A DNA stretch of 33,417 nt from NCBI GenBank assembly GCA_964365765.1, contig CAYIRB010000003.1, positions 1 through 33,417 of the forward strand. Reading direction: 5' to 3'. The notes beneath the pieces are model-generated. The model searched no databases. It saw only the letters and a list, made by a program, of their open reading frames with translations, and had not been told where the DNA came from. A program made the position numbers and the translations under genes. Positions 22,090-30,206 of this stretch are shown piece by piece (position 1 is the first letter of the stretch; every line of letters starts with the position of its first letter). This DNA is from CALRGE01 sp964365765 (GTDB taxonomy: Bacteria; Patescibacteriota; Gracilibacteria; UBA1369; 2-02-FULL-48-14).

Positions 22090-23834
22090 GCCCTTAATCT
22101 GGTAAGCCAAGATTCGTATTCGGCGACCAAGGTGTTCAGTTCGGACAAATGTTCTTCGTCAATATCTTCTCCGGCGTTTTTTTTCGCACGCAATATTGTC
22201 AATTCGGTCATTTTTCTTTTTTGAAGACGGCCGTTTTTGGCTTCCAACAGCAGTTTTAACAATTTGGAACCCTCCGCGCCCATCGGGTTGGATTGGTCGT
22301 AGTTGAGCAAGGCGATTTCATCTTCCAAATTTTCTATTTCGCCTTCTTTGGAATTGAAATCCCCGAATCTGACTCCATGAATGGGAGCAAGACCGGCGGC
22401 TGTTCCCGCGGCGTAAACACCCAATACTTCATCGCTTGAATGTATGAATGATTCGGGAGTGATATCGGTCACCTCCACATTCCAGCCCAGTTCTTCGCTC
22501 GCCAGTTTTATGACCGATTTTCGGGTTACGCTGTCCAGAATTGTATTGTGGTCAAGCGTTGGTGTTTGCAGTATGATTTTCCCGTTTCTTTTGATCAGGC
22601 GGATGATACTGGAGGCCAAGGTTTCTTCCATTCTGCTTTGCGCTTCATCAGTATAGAGCACACCGGTCATCTCTTTTTCATTCGCGCGGTTGTTGATTCG
22701 AATGGTAGGGGCATAGCTGCCAACACCCTTGGTTTGTCCCATACCGTTTTTGCTTGCTCTGAAGGCGTTCCTCGGGATTAAAAGAGTTTTTCTGCCCGGT
22801 TTGAAATAACTTTCGACGCTTCCGATTGCGACCGCCGTAACGGTTAGGGCGTGTAGATTTGAATTGCCGACGTGCATTTTCGGGCCTTTATCAAACCAAT
22901 TCGGTCTGACATACAGGCGTCCTTTACCCTTTGGCGGAATATACCGGCTGTTTGCCAATACGCTGGCTTCAATCAGCTCTCTATAAATTTCCGTTGGAAT
23001 TGGGGGCATATCAAAAAATTCTCCTCCTTTGGACATTCTATCTGCATGCTCATCTAGTCGGAAAATACAAATTTCACCGTCATCCCCGTATTCGACTCCT
23101 ATACCTTCAAATAACGCGCAACCGTATTGTCTGTTTTGTTCCAAGAGTTCGGATTCTATCGCGCCGCGCGGCAATGTGACCGCCTCACTCCAATCTTCAG
23201 ACGCGGGATCCGGACGTCCACCTTCCGTTCTGTTGTATGTAAGAGTCGCAAAACCGGCGTGGCTACCTTCCTTGGCCGCTTCAAATCCCAGTCCGTTCTT
23301 TTTGCCATCAGCCCAAATTTCTTCCGGGCTTTTCGGTTTGGACATGTTGCTGTATCTGATTCCATTTGGCAGGGCGACCAATTTAATTTTTGCTTGTTTC
23401 CCTATCGGATTGGGATGGCCTTCATCTGAAGGATATATTGGTGAGCCGAAGGGATTGCCACCCACCTCCATGATTACGGGTACCAAGCCGCGCGCCATGA
23501 ATGTTCTGGCGGCCCTTTCAAAAAATCCCAGGTGGCGGGCCGGGAATTCCATATTCTTGCCTTCGGCGGAAACTTTATCAATAAGGATGGCTGTGAGAGT
23601 CTCCACGGTGTTTATCGCTTTCCCGTTAGTTTGAGAAAAAATACCGTTGAATTTTCTAAAAAGGAGAAAGGCGTCGAGCGAGCTTACAGGATTTCCTTTC
23701 AGGTCGTCCGGATTCAGTCCCAGTTGCGACCGGCTTATGTTCAAGAATCTTTGCAAATCTTTGCTTTCCAGAACATCGGCTTCATCCGTACATGTATCCC
23801 TAATTTCAAAAATGTTGGGTTTTTCGCTGGGCAT
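22086..23834 (-). CDS. Class IV (branched-chain type) aminotransferase with a long N-terminal extension
   Basis: A 582-aa PLP enzyme, far longer than the usual 300-360 aa of IlvE-type proteins. Residues from about 205 match fold-type IV aminotransferases: YGCALFEGIGVEYGDDGEIC, FRLDEHADRM, KGRLYVRPNWFDKG, then the Schiff-base lysine Lys369 in GMGQTKGVGSYAP, VLYTDEAQSRMEE, and HNTILDSVTRKSVIKLA. Such enzymes transfer amino groups to or from branched-chain amino acids, or make D-amino acids; the substrate cannot be decided. The first 200 residues have no family I recognise, and contain a GGNPFGSPIYPSDEGHPNPI segment. The last 60 residues form a helical, Lys-rich tail. Divergent from the PKD-7TM operon; the 99-base spacer holds promoters for both. 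Ends in TGA. Confidence 0.88.
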   Translation of the reverse strand: MPSEKPNIFEIRDTCTDEADVLESKDLQRFLNISRSQLGLNPDDLKGNPVSSLDAFLLFRKFNGIFSQTNGKAINTVETLTAILIDKVSAEGKNMEFPARHLGFFERAARTFMARGLVPVIMEVGGNPFGSPIYPSDEGHPNPIGKQAKIKLVALPNGIRYSNMSKPKSPEEIWADGKKNGLGFEAAKEGSHAGFATLTYNRTEGGRPDPASEDWSEAVTLPRGAIESELLEQNRQYGCALFEGIGVEYGDDGEICIFRLDEHADRMSKGGEFFDMPPIPTEIYRELIEASVLANSRYIPPKGKGRLYVRPNWFDKGPKMHVGNSNLHALTVTAVAIGSVESYFKPGRKTLLIPRNAFRASKNGMGQTKGVGSYAPTIRINNRANEKEMTGVLYTDEAQSRMEETLASSIIRLIKRNGKIILQTPTLDHNTILDSVTRKSVIKLASEELGWNVEVTDITPESFIHSSDEVLGVYAAGTAAGLAPIHGVRFGDFNSKEGEIENLEDEIALLNYDQSNPMGAEGSKLLKLLLEAKNGRLQKRKMTELTILRAKKNAGEDIDEEHLSELNTLVAEYESWLTRLRA

Positions 23835-23858
23835 GGCCGTTTGTTAGGGCAGGGGTTC

Positions 23859-23887
23859 ATAATTACCCTTTTGCAAAATTATGTCAA
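23859..23887 (-). promoter_or_regulatory. Promoter of the class IV aminotransferase gene
   Basis: On the minus strand: TTGACA (23887-23882), 17-base spacer, AATTAT (23864-23859). The leader is about 18 bases. Confidence 0.55.
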
Positions 23888-23915
23888 GAATTTTTCATGC
23901 GGAATTTCCTGGATT

Positions 23916-23924
23916 TGCTATTAT
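23916..23924 (+). promoter_or_regulatory. Extended -10 of the PKD-7TM / ATP-grasp operon
   Basis: TGCTATTAT (TG, one base, TATTAT), nine bases before ATG 23934, so a very short leader of about three bases. No clear -35. Confidence 0.55.
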
Positions 23925-23933
23925 GTGCGCATC

Positions 23934-25415
23934 ATGAAAAAGATTTTCCTCCTTTTGGTTTACGCCAGTTTCTTTGTCCCCAGAGTTTTTGCCGAAGACC
24001 TAAATTTGATTGAGCCTGTAATAAAGGCGAATTCCAATGTTGAAATTAATAAATCTATTATTTTCGACGCTTCTTCAAGTTTTGTTCCGGAAGATGTGGG
24101 GGATGTGAGTTACGAATGGTATTTTGGTGACGGTAACAGACAGCATGGCTCCGAAGTTGTGCACTCATACGCGAATGCTGGCGATTACGAGGTTACTTTG
24201 GTGGTGAGACCCTCAAAGGGCGATCCTGTCAGCACGGTCAGGGAAATCTTTGTATACAAGAGTTCATTTGCTTTGATAACCGACGTTGAATCCGAAACCG
24301 ATAGAATTGCCAGTTTCATCGATTCCGCAAAAAAAGAGGGCATTTTTGTTAACTTAATAGATAACTATACCGACAGCTCGGAATTTTTGGCCGAAGAAAG
24401 TTTGGAAAGGAAACTTTTGGATAATATTAATGCATTGTCGGCGGTCGGCACCATTGCGGTTTGGACGCAGGGCAGTTCGGGGTTGACGGTTCTGTCGCAA
24501 ATGCAGAAAAGCCTCGCCGACCTTTCATTTTTTAAAAATAAGAAAATCATTTTTATTTCAGAGCAAAATTTCGGAAGTTTGAAAAATATTGCCAAGGGTA
24601 CTTTTGAAACCATACGACCGGTGGAAATTCTTTTGACAAGGCCGGAGGCGGTTTGGGTTCTTTTGGAAACCAATTCTCTTCTGGATTTGGAAAATATTTT
24701 AAGTTCCCGAGCCATTCAATTTGAAATTGTGAACGATAAATTGAATGTTAAAATTTGGAACTTAATGTCCTACTTTGTGAATTCGATTATTCACAGGGGA
24801 GTGCCAAGCAATACTGTTTCATTGGTCTTAATGCTGCCCGTTATTGTTACCGTAGTGGCTTTTATGAAACAGGTGGTCGGCGCGACAACATTGGGTGTTT
24901 ATACGCCCTCGATTTTGGCGCTTTCTTTTATCGCGCTGGATTTACGTTTCGGTCTTTTGATTTTGTTCGTGATTCTAATGTTTGGAATGTTCACTCGTTC
25001 CGTACTCAAGCGCTACAGACTTCTTTATATTCCCAGAATGGCCATTGTGCTTTCGATCGCCAGTTTGACGATTTTATTCCTGTTGTTCGTCGGTTCTTAC
25101 TTTAATATCAGCCAAATTGTCGGCGTCGCCGTCTTCCCTATGCTTATTATGAGCACTTTGGTTGAAAAATTTGTGTCGTTGCAGACGGGCAGGGGCTTGA
25201 AGTCGGCTGTGTTTATTATCGCCGAGGCGGTTTCGGTCGCCATATTGGCATATTTTATAGCTGAGTGGTCGTGGTTGAAGGTGAGCATATTGGGCCATCC
25301 TGAAATTATTTTTCTTTTCATCATCGCTAATATTTTTCTGGGCCGCTGGGCGGGCCTGCGGGTTTCCGAATATTTGCGGTTCCGAGAAATTATTCGTCAC
25401 GCCGAAGAAGAATGA
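23934..25415 (+). CDS. PKD-domain seven-transmembrane protein (7TM family linked to inactive transglutaminases)
   Basis: A 493-aa membrane protein. A 20-residue signal peptide (MKKIFLLLVYASFFVPRVFA) is followed by a PKD domain (about 28-105: VSYEWYFGDGNRQHGSEVVH, then SYANAGDYEVTLVV) and an alpha/beta extracytoplasmic domain (about 108-275) of unknown fold. The C-terminal 210 residues carry seven hydrophobic segments beginning HRGVPSNTVSLVLMLPVIVT, with VVGATTLGVYTPSILALSF and YRLLYIPRMAIVLSIASLT, which fit the 7TM family usually fused to an inactive transglutaminase. That transglutaminase-like domain is not evident. The gene overlaps the ATP-grasp gene by four bases (ATGA), so they are coupled; such 7TM proteins are thought to scaffold or present the product of the ligase at the membrane. 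Start 23934 rests on the signal peptide and the extended -10. Confidence 0.9.
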   Translation: MKKIFLLLVYASFFVPRVFAEDLNLIEPVIKANSNVEINKSIIFDASSSFVPEDVGDVSYEWYFGDGNRQHGSEVVHSYANAGDYEVTLVVRPSKGDPVSTVREIFVYKSSFALITDVESETDRIASFIDSAKKEGIFVNLIDNYTDSSEFLAEESLERKLLDNINALSAVGTIAVWTQGSSGLTVLSQMQKSLADLSFFKNKKIIFISEQNFGSLKNIAKGTFETIRPVEILLTRPEAVWVLLETNSLLDLENILSSRAIQFEIVNDKLNVKIWNLMSYFVNSIIHRGVPSNTVSLVLMLPVIVTVVAFMKQVVGATTLGVYTPSILALSFIALDLRFGLLILFVILMFGMFTRSVLKRYRLLYIPRMAIVLSIASLTILFLLFVGSYFNISQIVGVAVFPMLIMSTLVEKFVSLQTGRGLKSAVFIIAEAVSVAILAYFIAEWSWLKVSILGHPEIIFLFIIANIFLGRWAGLRVSEYLRFREIIRHAEEE

Positions 25416-27790
25416 ATTTTTTTAACGACTTTGGGATTTTGGGGATTAACGCTCGAAACCTTTTGTACATCAGGCCGTACAACAGTAAAAAAGCGGTGCG
25501 AATGGCGGACAGTAAGTTGAAAACCAAGCAGTTTCTTTCCGCCAGAGGCGTCCCAGTTCCAAAACTTCATGCGGTTATTCGAAGTGTGGCGGATTTGTAT
25601 AAGTTTGACTTCTCGGCCCTGCCTTCCGCGTCCGTATTAAAGCCTAACATGGGTTTCGGTGGCGAAGGCATTATTCCTTTTATCGGTCGTAAGAACGGGC
25701 TTTATGAAAAGTCCTCCGGTAATTTGATGACTCAAGATGAGGTTAATGAGCATATCGGGGATATTCTGGAGGGAAGGTACAGTATGGCTGGTGAGCCGGA
25801 CACGGCATTTTTTGAACAGCTGATTGTGTGTGATGACAGAATTTCCAAATTCGCTTATAAGGGTTTACCTGATATCAGAATCGTCGTCCATAACTTGATT
25901 CCGGTCATGGCTATGCTCCGTCTGCCCACAAAAGGGTCGGACGGTAAAGCTAATTTACATCTTGGCGCCGTTGGCGTTGGGATAGATATAGCGAACGGCG
26001 CTGCGACATATGTGGTAATGGGTAATAAAATAATACCGTCGGTTCCCGATGTCGGGCCGATTCGAGGTCTTAAAATTCCTTATTGGGATGAAATATTATT
26101 GATAGCTTCTAAAGTGCAAATGGCTACAAATTTGGGTTATATGGCCGTGGATATTGCCATTGATAGAAACATGGGCCCGGTTTTGCTGGAGATAAACGCG
26201 AGGGCGGGTTTGGGGGTGCAATTGGCGAATTTATCTCCGCTTGGAAAAAGATTGGAGCGTATCAAGGGCTTAAAGGTTACTTCGCCGGAGAAGGGTGTGA
26301 GAATCGCACAGGATATGTTCGGGAATAAGATTGAGAAAGAGGTGAAAAAAATCAGCGGGAAAGAAATAATCGGGGGGCGCGAAAAAATTACGATTTTGCA
26401 TAAAGAAGGAAAAAGAATTGTTTGGGCGTCCATCAATCCTCTATTGGAAAAAACCCTGATTGATAAGGGCTTGGCGGACGAACTGATCCGTGATGTGCCG
26501 CAGGATGAGATAAAGTCCGATACCATCAAGATAAAGTTTACTTTGGCCGACCAAAGAATTCAAACCGTGGCCCACATTGAGGATCTTTCGGGGAAGGCCT
26601 TTGAGGTCGTCGTGGGGAAGAGGGATTTGCAAGGTTTTTTGATAGACCCATCAAGGGGAAAATCCGGCGTTTTAGTTCTTCCGAAAATTGAAAGCGGTCA
26701 AAAAACAAAAACTTCGAATTATGCTGAAATTGATAAATCCCTTATTTCCGTTGACAGGCAAATAAAACTCCTTTTTCATTTACGACCCATTAATTATGAA
26801 GATGAAAAAAAGAAATTTTTAGCCGATCATCATTACAGTCCGCAATTTGTTTACAGCGAAGTAACTTTTGACTCTTATCATTTGAAAGAAAAATTGACGA
26901 CGGATGAAAGCCGCTGCGATGATTCCCCGGCCGGTAAATTGTTCAGGGGCAAAATCAGGGAATTAAACGCAAAAATGGAATTGTTGCAGTCGATCGGCAC
27001 TGAAAAATTTTCCTCAAAGAGCGAAGCCTTGTACGGTTTCCCCGATGAATCGTTGATTTATCACGCCAAGGAAAAGTTGAGATCAATGCCCGCCGCGTTT
27101 ACCGAATCCGAGGGAATACTATCGCCCGATGATGTGTGGAAGAGACTTAAAGATGTCTTTAACTCGTATCATTTAAAAGATTGGAAGGTTGAATTTAAGA
27201 AAGGCATGGTTGCGGATTCTACGGCTGGAAAGCGTGGGATACTCTTTGTTGCCGCCGATGCTTCCTTTACGGAGGACAGGCTGAGAATGATAATCGCTCA
27301 TGAAATTGAAACGCATATTCTCACCGCTGAAAATGGGAAAAAACAGGTATACGGCTTGTTTAACAGAGGTTTTGGGTTTTATCTGGAAACTCAGGAAGGT
27401 TTGGCGATTTGGAATCAAGAACGTGTCCTAAATCACGATGTTCAAAAAAATTATCGAGCGGCACAACTGGTTTTGATAGTAAAGTTCGCGAAAAGTCACA
27501 GTTTTGCTCAATGCGCGATGTATTGCATGGAAATGGGCATGCCTCCGGAAAAGGCTTTTAAAACCGCGGCAAAAGTAAAAAGGGGCCTGGAAGACACATC
27601 TATGGAGGGTGTTTTTACCAAGGACGCACTTTATTTCTCGGGTTATCTGCAAATTCAAAACTTCGTAGGCAATGGGGGAGACTTGAAAGAACTTTATTAC
27701 GGAAAATATAATTTAAAAGATTTGCCGCTCGTCAAAAGTCTGCCAAATTTGTGTGAACAGGCCATTCTCCCGAGTTTCCTCAGTAATTAG
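25412..27790 (+). CDS. ATP-grasp ligase fused to a DUF1704 (MATCAP/QEGLA) metallopeptidase
   Basis: A 792-aa fusion. The N-terminal half (to about 300) is an ATP-grasp ligase of the alpha-L-glutamate-ligase-like type: KLKTKQFLSARGVPVPKLHA, SVLKPNMGFGGEGIIPFI with the nucleotide-binding Lys, LPDIRIVVHN, VAIDIAIDRN-type strand and the metal-binding LLEINARAGLGVQLANL (near 260). A middle region (about 330-425) has an LKSDTIKIKFTLADQ-like strand and an SGVLVLPKI end, of unknown role. The C-terminal half (about 445-790) is DUF1704: HEIETH (His630, Glu631, His634) plus TQEGLA (QEGLA 661-665) as metal and catalytic residues. Members of this family include the tubulin tyrosine carboxypeptidases MATCAP/TMCP. 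Thus one chain may add and remove a residue. It is coupled to the 7TM gene and its TAG overlaps the next gene's stop. Confidence 0.9.
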   Translation: MNFFNDFGILGINARNLLYIRPYNSKKAVRMADSKLKTKQFLSARGVPVPKLHAVIRSVADLYKFDFSALPSASVLKPNMGFGGEGIIPFIGRKNGLYEKSSGNLMTQDEVNEHIGDILEGRYSMAGEPDTAFFEQLIVCDDRISKFAYKGLPDIRIVVHNLIPVMAMLRLPTKGSDGKANLHLGAVGVGIDIANGAATYVVMGNKIIPSVPDVGPIRGLKIPYWDEILLIASKVQMATNLGYMAVDIAIDRNMGPVLLEINARAGLGVQLANLSPLGKRLERIKGLKVTSPEKGVRIAQDMFGNKIEKEVKKISGKEIIGGREKITILHKEGKRIVWASINPLLEKTLIDKGLADELIRDVPQDEIKSDTIKIKFTLADQRIQTVAHIEDLSGKAFEVVVGKRDLQGFLIDPSRGKSGVLVLPKIESGQKTKTSNYAEIDKSLISVDRQIKLLFHLRPINYEDEKKKFLADHHYSPQFVYSEVTFDSYHLKEKLTTDESRCDDSPAGKLFRGKIRELNAKMELLQSIGTEKFSSKSEALYGFPDESLIYHAKEKLRSMPAAFTESEGILSPDDVWKRLKDVFNSYHLKDWKVEFKKGMVADSTAGKRGILFVAADASFTEDRLRMIIAHEIETHILTAENGKKQVYGLFNRGFGFYLETQEGLAIWNQERVLNHDVQKNYRAAQLVLIVKFAKSHSFAQCAMYCMEMGMPPEKAFKTAAKVKRGLEDTSMEGVFTKDALYFSGYLQIQNFVGNGGDLKELYYGKYNLKDLPLVKSLPNLCEQAILPSFLSN

Positions 27791-30138
27791 AATCGTTTGA
27801 GAATTTTTTCAATTTTGTAGGACTCGTGGTGAGCATCGATTTCTCTGTATAGTTTCAGCAGTTGTTTTAAGACCTCTTTTTCCATCACTTCAATACTTTG
27901 GTTCCTGTGACGCGATAGAATCACATTGATTTTTTCAATTACGAAAAGGTTTATGGACGTTCGGATATCTTCACTATACTTTTTTGAAAAAGATTCTAAA
28001 ATGTAGTTTTTATTTTTATGCCATTTATGGTTTTCGTCCGTAATTCTTTTTAGTATTTCCGGGAGGATTTTTTTGTCATCAAGTCTTGCCAATGCGAGAA
28101 TCGCCCCCTCCGCGATTTCCCTGTCACGGTTACCAAGCTCGTCGGTCAGTACATGTTTGACCTTATAATTTCGAATCAAGCCCGCCGCTTCCATCCCCGC
28201 CAATATAGTGTTTTTATTTTTACTTTTCAGCAGTTGGTTCAATACGTGACTGAGAAGGGGTCTTATTCTTTTGAATTGCCAAAGACTTATAATGCATGCC
28301 GCTCTTATTCCGGCAGATTTGTGTTTTAAGTAGGGTTCAAGATACGGAATCAGGTTCGGATCCTTAAATAGTGACAATAATTTGATAAATTCTGCTTGAA
28401 ATTCTGAATTGCTTTCAATTGATTTGATCACGAATTCCGTCAGTTCGTCAGGGGTAATGTTATACAAAGCTTTCACAAGCTGTTCGCGTACAAAATGATT
28501 CTTTTCCTCTTCAATAGCTTTTTTTAAATGTTGAATTGTGAAGTATCTGGTCAGTGATTGGTCGAATATCCTTTTTTCCAGCGTATGGAAATCCATGATT
28601 GTTTTTACCGCAGCCGAGCGAATCGAGTCTTCCTTGTTGTTCAACATCGACAATACGGTGCTTAAACTGTCTGTGTCTTGCCTCCTCGCTATTGTGATTA
28701 AGATTTTTTCTTTGAGAATGGTTTCTTCTCCGCTACGAGTAAGAATTTTTTTCAAGGACGCGGGGAATTTTCCGTGCCCGTTTTGCGCCAGAATTTCTAT
28801 AGCGTTCAGCCTGGTGTGTATATCCAATTTGTGGCCAAGATTTTGTTCGGACATGTCGGTATATTTTTTTGAAAGATCGGAGATGCAAACCGCCATCGTG
28901 ATGCTTAGTGTGATCAGCAGCATATTTAATACAAATGTACTTATTTCGCTGTTAAGCAGTTCTGCCGCCACTAAAATAAATGTTGTTCCTATCAGTGCGC
29001 CCAGTGGTTTTACGATACCTTGAATCAGTTCTTTCGCTTCATCTCGAATATGGTGCGGGATGGCGTAATAGGAAGAATTGTAGGCGTTGGAAAAAATCAA
29101 ATTTGTGAGTTCAAAGGTACCTCTGGTAATCGATGCTGTTACGAATCCGTATCTTAAAGAAATCACCAGCCCGTTCAGGAACGTGACGATGGGGTGCAAT
29201 AGCATGCTGGATACAATTCCCAGTCCGCTCAGGATGCGGCTTGCCATTATCAACTGAATCATCAGTGCCGCGGAACTGAATATTACGTGCAAGGTACCCA
29301 ACTTTTGCATGAGGGATTCTTCAGGGTTGACGGCCGCCAAATCGTTTGTTCTTAAAACCTCCATTTGAATCGCTTTGGTATATTGAAATTCGACAATATT
29401 CATTAGCGCCCAGTTGATTAAAACTACCCACATCAGACCTTTGAGGAATGGTATTTTTTTAATTTCTTTGAAACTGTCAAAAAATGATTTTCTCTTTAAT
29501 TCTTTTAACATATCTTCCTCGCTTTGCAGTTTGGGGATTTCCATTGTTCTGCTGTTGAAGAACAGCACAATGGGCAGAATCATGACTAATGCTGTTGCCC
29601 AGATCGCGATAAATTTGTAGGGGGCCAAACTGGTGGCGAAAAGACTCAAAACCAAACCTCCCGCTATTGTTCCGACGAGTTCCGCCGACTCGATAATCGG
29701 GAATGTTCTTTGACTTTCCAGTGGGGTGAACAATTCTTCAAAAAAAAGCGAGGCCAATATGTATACTTGGGAGAGAATGACTCCTTCCGTTATCAATAGG
29801 AGTAAAAGGTATGTAAAGCCGTGGTTCCTGCTGAAAAATAAGGAGGCGATGAGAAGGCCGGCTCCCAAGAGAAGACTGAAGGAGATTAATACCTCTCTTC
29901 TGATTTTATGTATGAAGTTTCTGTAGATAAGGGTGCCGCCCATTACCAATAATGCGTTCCCCAGGAATAGTATGGGCAGGTATTGAATTCCCATCTTGTT
30001 CAGAAATGTCGCCACTATCAGCGTCCAACCCAATATAAAGCCGAATCTTAGGAGAAAATTTATGCTCCATGCTACAATTATTCGCGGCCACTCCGTTGAA
30101 GTGATGTTGAGTACTGCGTTTAGCTTCTGTAGAACCAT
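27787..30138 (-). CDS. MFS-like transporter fused to HEAT repeats (possible NTT-type nucleotide carrier)
   Basis: A 783-aa protein. About 12 hydrophobic segments fill residues 1-415, beginning WPRIIVAWSINFLLRFGFIL and including FPIIESAELVGTIAGGLVLS and MLLHPIVTFLNGLVISLRYG. The remainder (about 430-783) is made of HEAT-type helical repeats (for example RLNAIEILAQNGHGKFPASL, SIRSAAVKTIMDFH, GIRAACIISLWQFK, EIAEGAILALARLDD). The membrane half resembles the nucleotide/ATP-ADP (NTT) branch of the MFS; the assignment is moderate. In a reduced genome such a carrier could import nucleotides from a host or partner cell. The HEAT part probably docks a partner. Transcribed from its own near-consensus promoter. 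Confidence 0.75.
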   Translation of the reverse strand: MVLQKLNAVLNITSTEWPRIIVAWSINFLLRFGFILGWTLIVATFLNKMGIQYLPILFLGNALLVMGGTLIYRNFIHKIRREVLISFSLLLGAGLLIASLFFSRNHGFTYLLLLLITEGVILSQVYILASLFFEELFTPLESQRTFPIIESAELVGTIAGGLVLSLFATSLAPYKFIAIWATALVMILPIVLFFNSRTMEIPKLQSEEDMLKELKRKSFFDSFKEIKKIPFLKGLMWVVLINWALMNIVEFQYTKAIQMEVLRTNDLAAVNPEESLMQKLGTLHVIFSSAALMIQLIMASRILSGLGIVSSMLLHPIVTFLNGLVISLRYGFVTASITRGTFELTNLIFSNAYNSSYYAIPHHIRDEAKELIQGIVKPLGALIGTTFILVAAELLNSEISTFVLNMLLITLSITMAVCISDLSKKYTDMSEQNLGHKLDIHTRLNAIEILAQNGHGKFPASLKKILTRSGEETILKEKILITIARRQDTDSLSTVLSMLNNKEDSIRSAAVKTIMDFHTLEKRIFDQSLTRYFTIQHLKKAIEEEKNHFVREQLVKALYNITPDELTEFVIKSIESNSEFQAEFIKLLSLFKDPNLIPYLEPYLKHKSAGIRAACIISLWQFKRIRPLLSHVLNQLLKSKNKNTILAGMEAAGLIRNYKVKHVLTDELGNRDREIAEGAILALARLDDKKILPEILKRITDENHKWHKNKNYILESFSKKYSEDIRTSINLFVIEKINVILSRHRNQSIEVMEKEVLKQLLKLYREIDAHHESYKIEKILKRF

Positions 30139-30154
30139 ATAAAATATTCTTGCA

Positions 30155-30183
30155 ATTATACCATATTTGGCGTTTTACTTCAA
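30155..30183 (-). promoter_or_regulatory. Promoter of the MFS-HEAT gene
   Basis: On the minus strand: TTGAAG (30183-30178), 17-base spacer ending TGG, TATAAT (30160-30155), extended -10. Leader about 10 bases to ATG 30138. Confidence 0.7.
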
Positions 30184-30206
30184 GAGCGTTTAACCTGAAA
30201 AAATAG

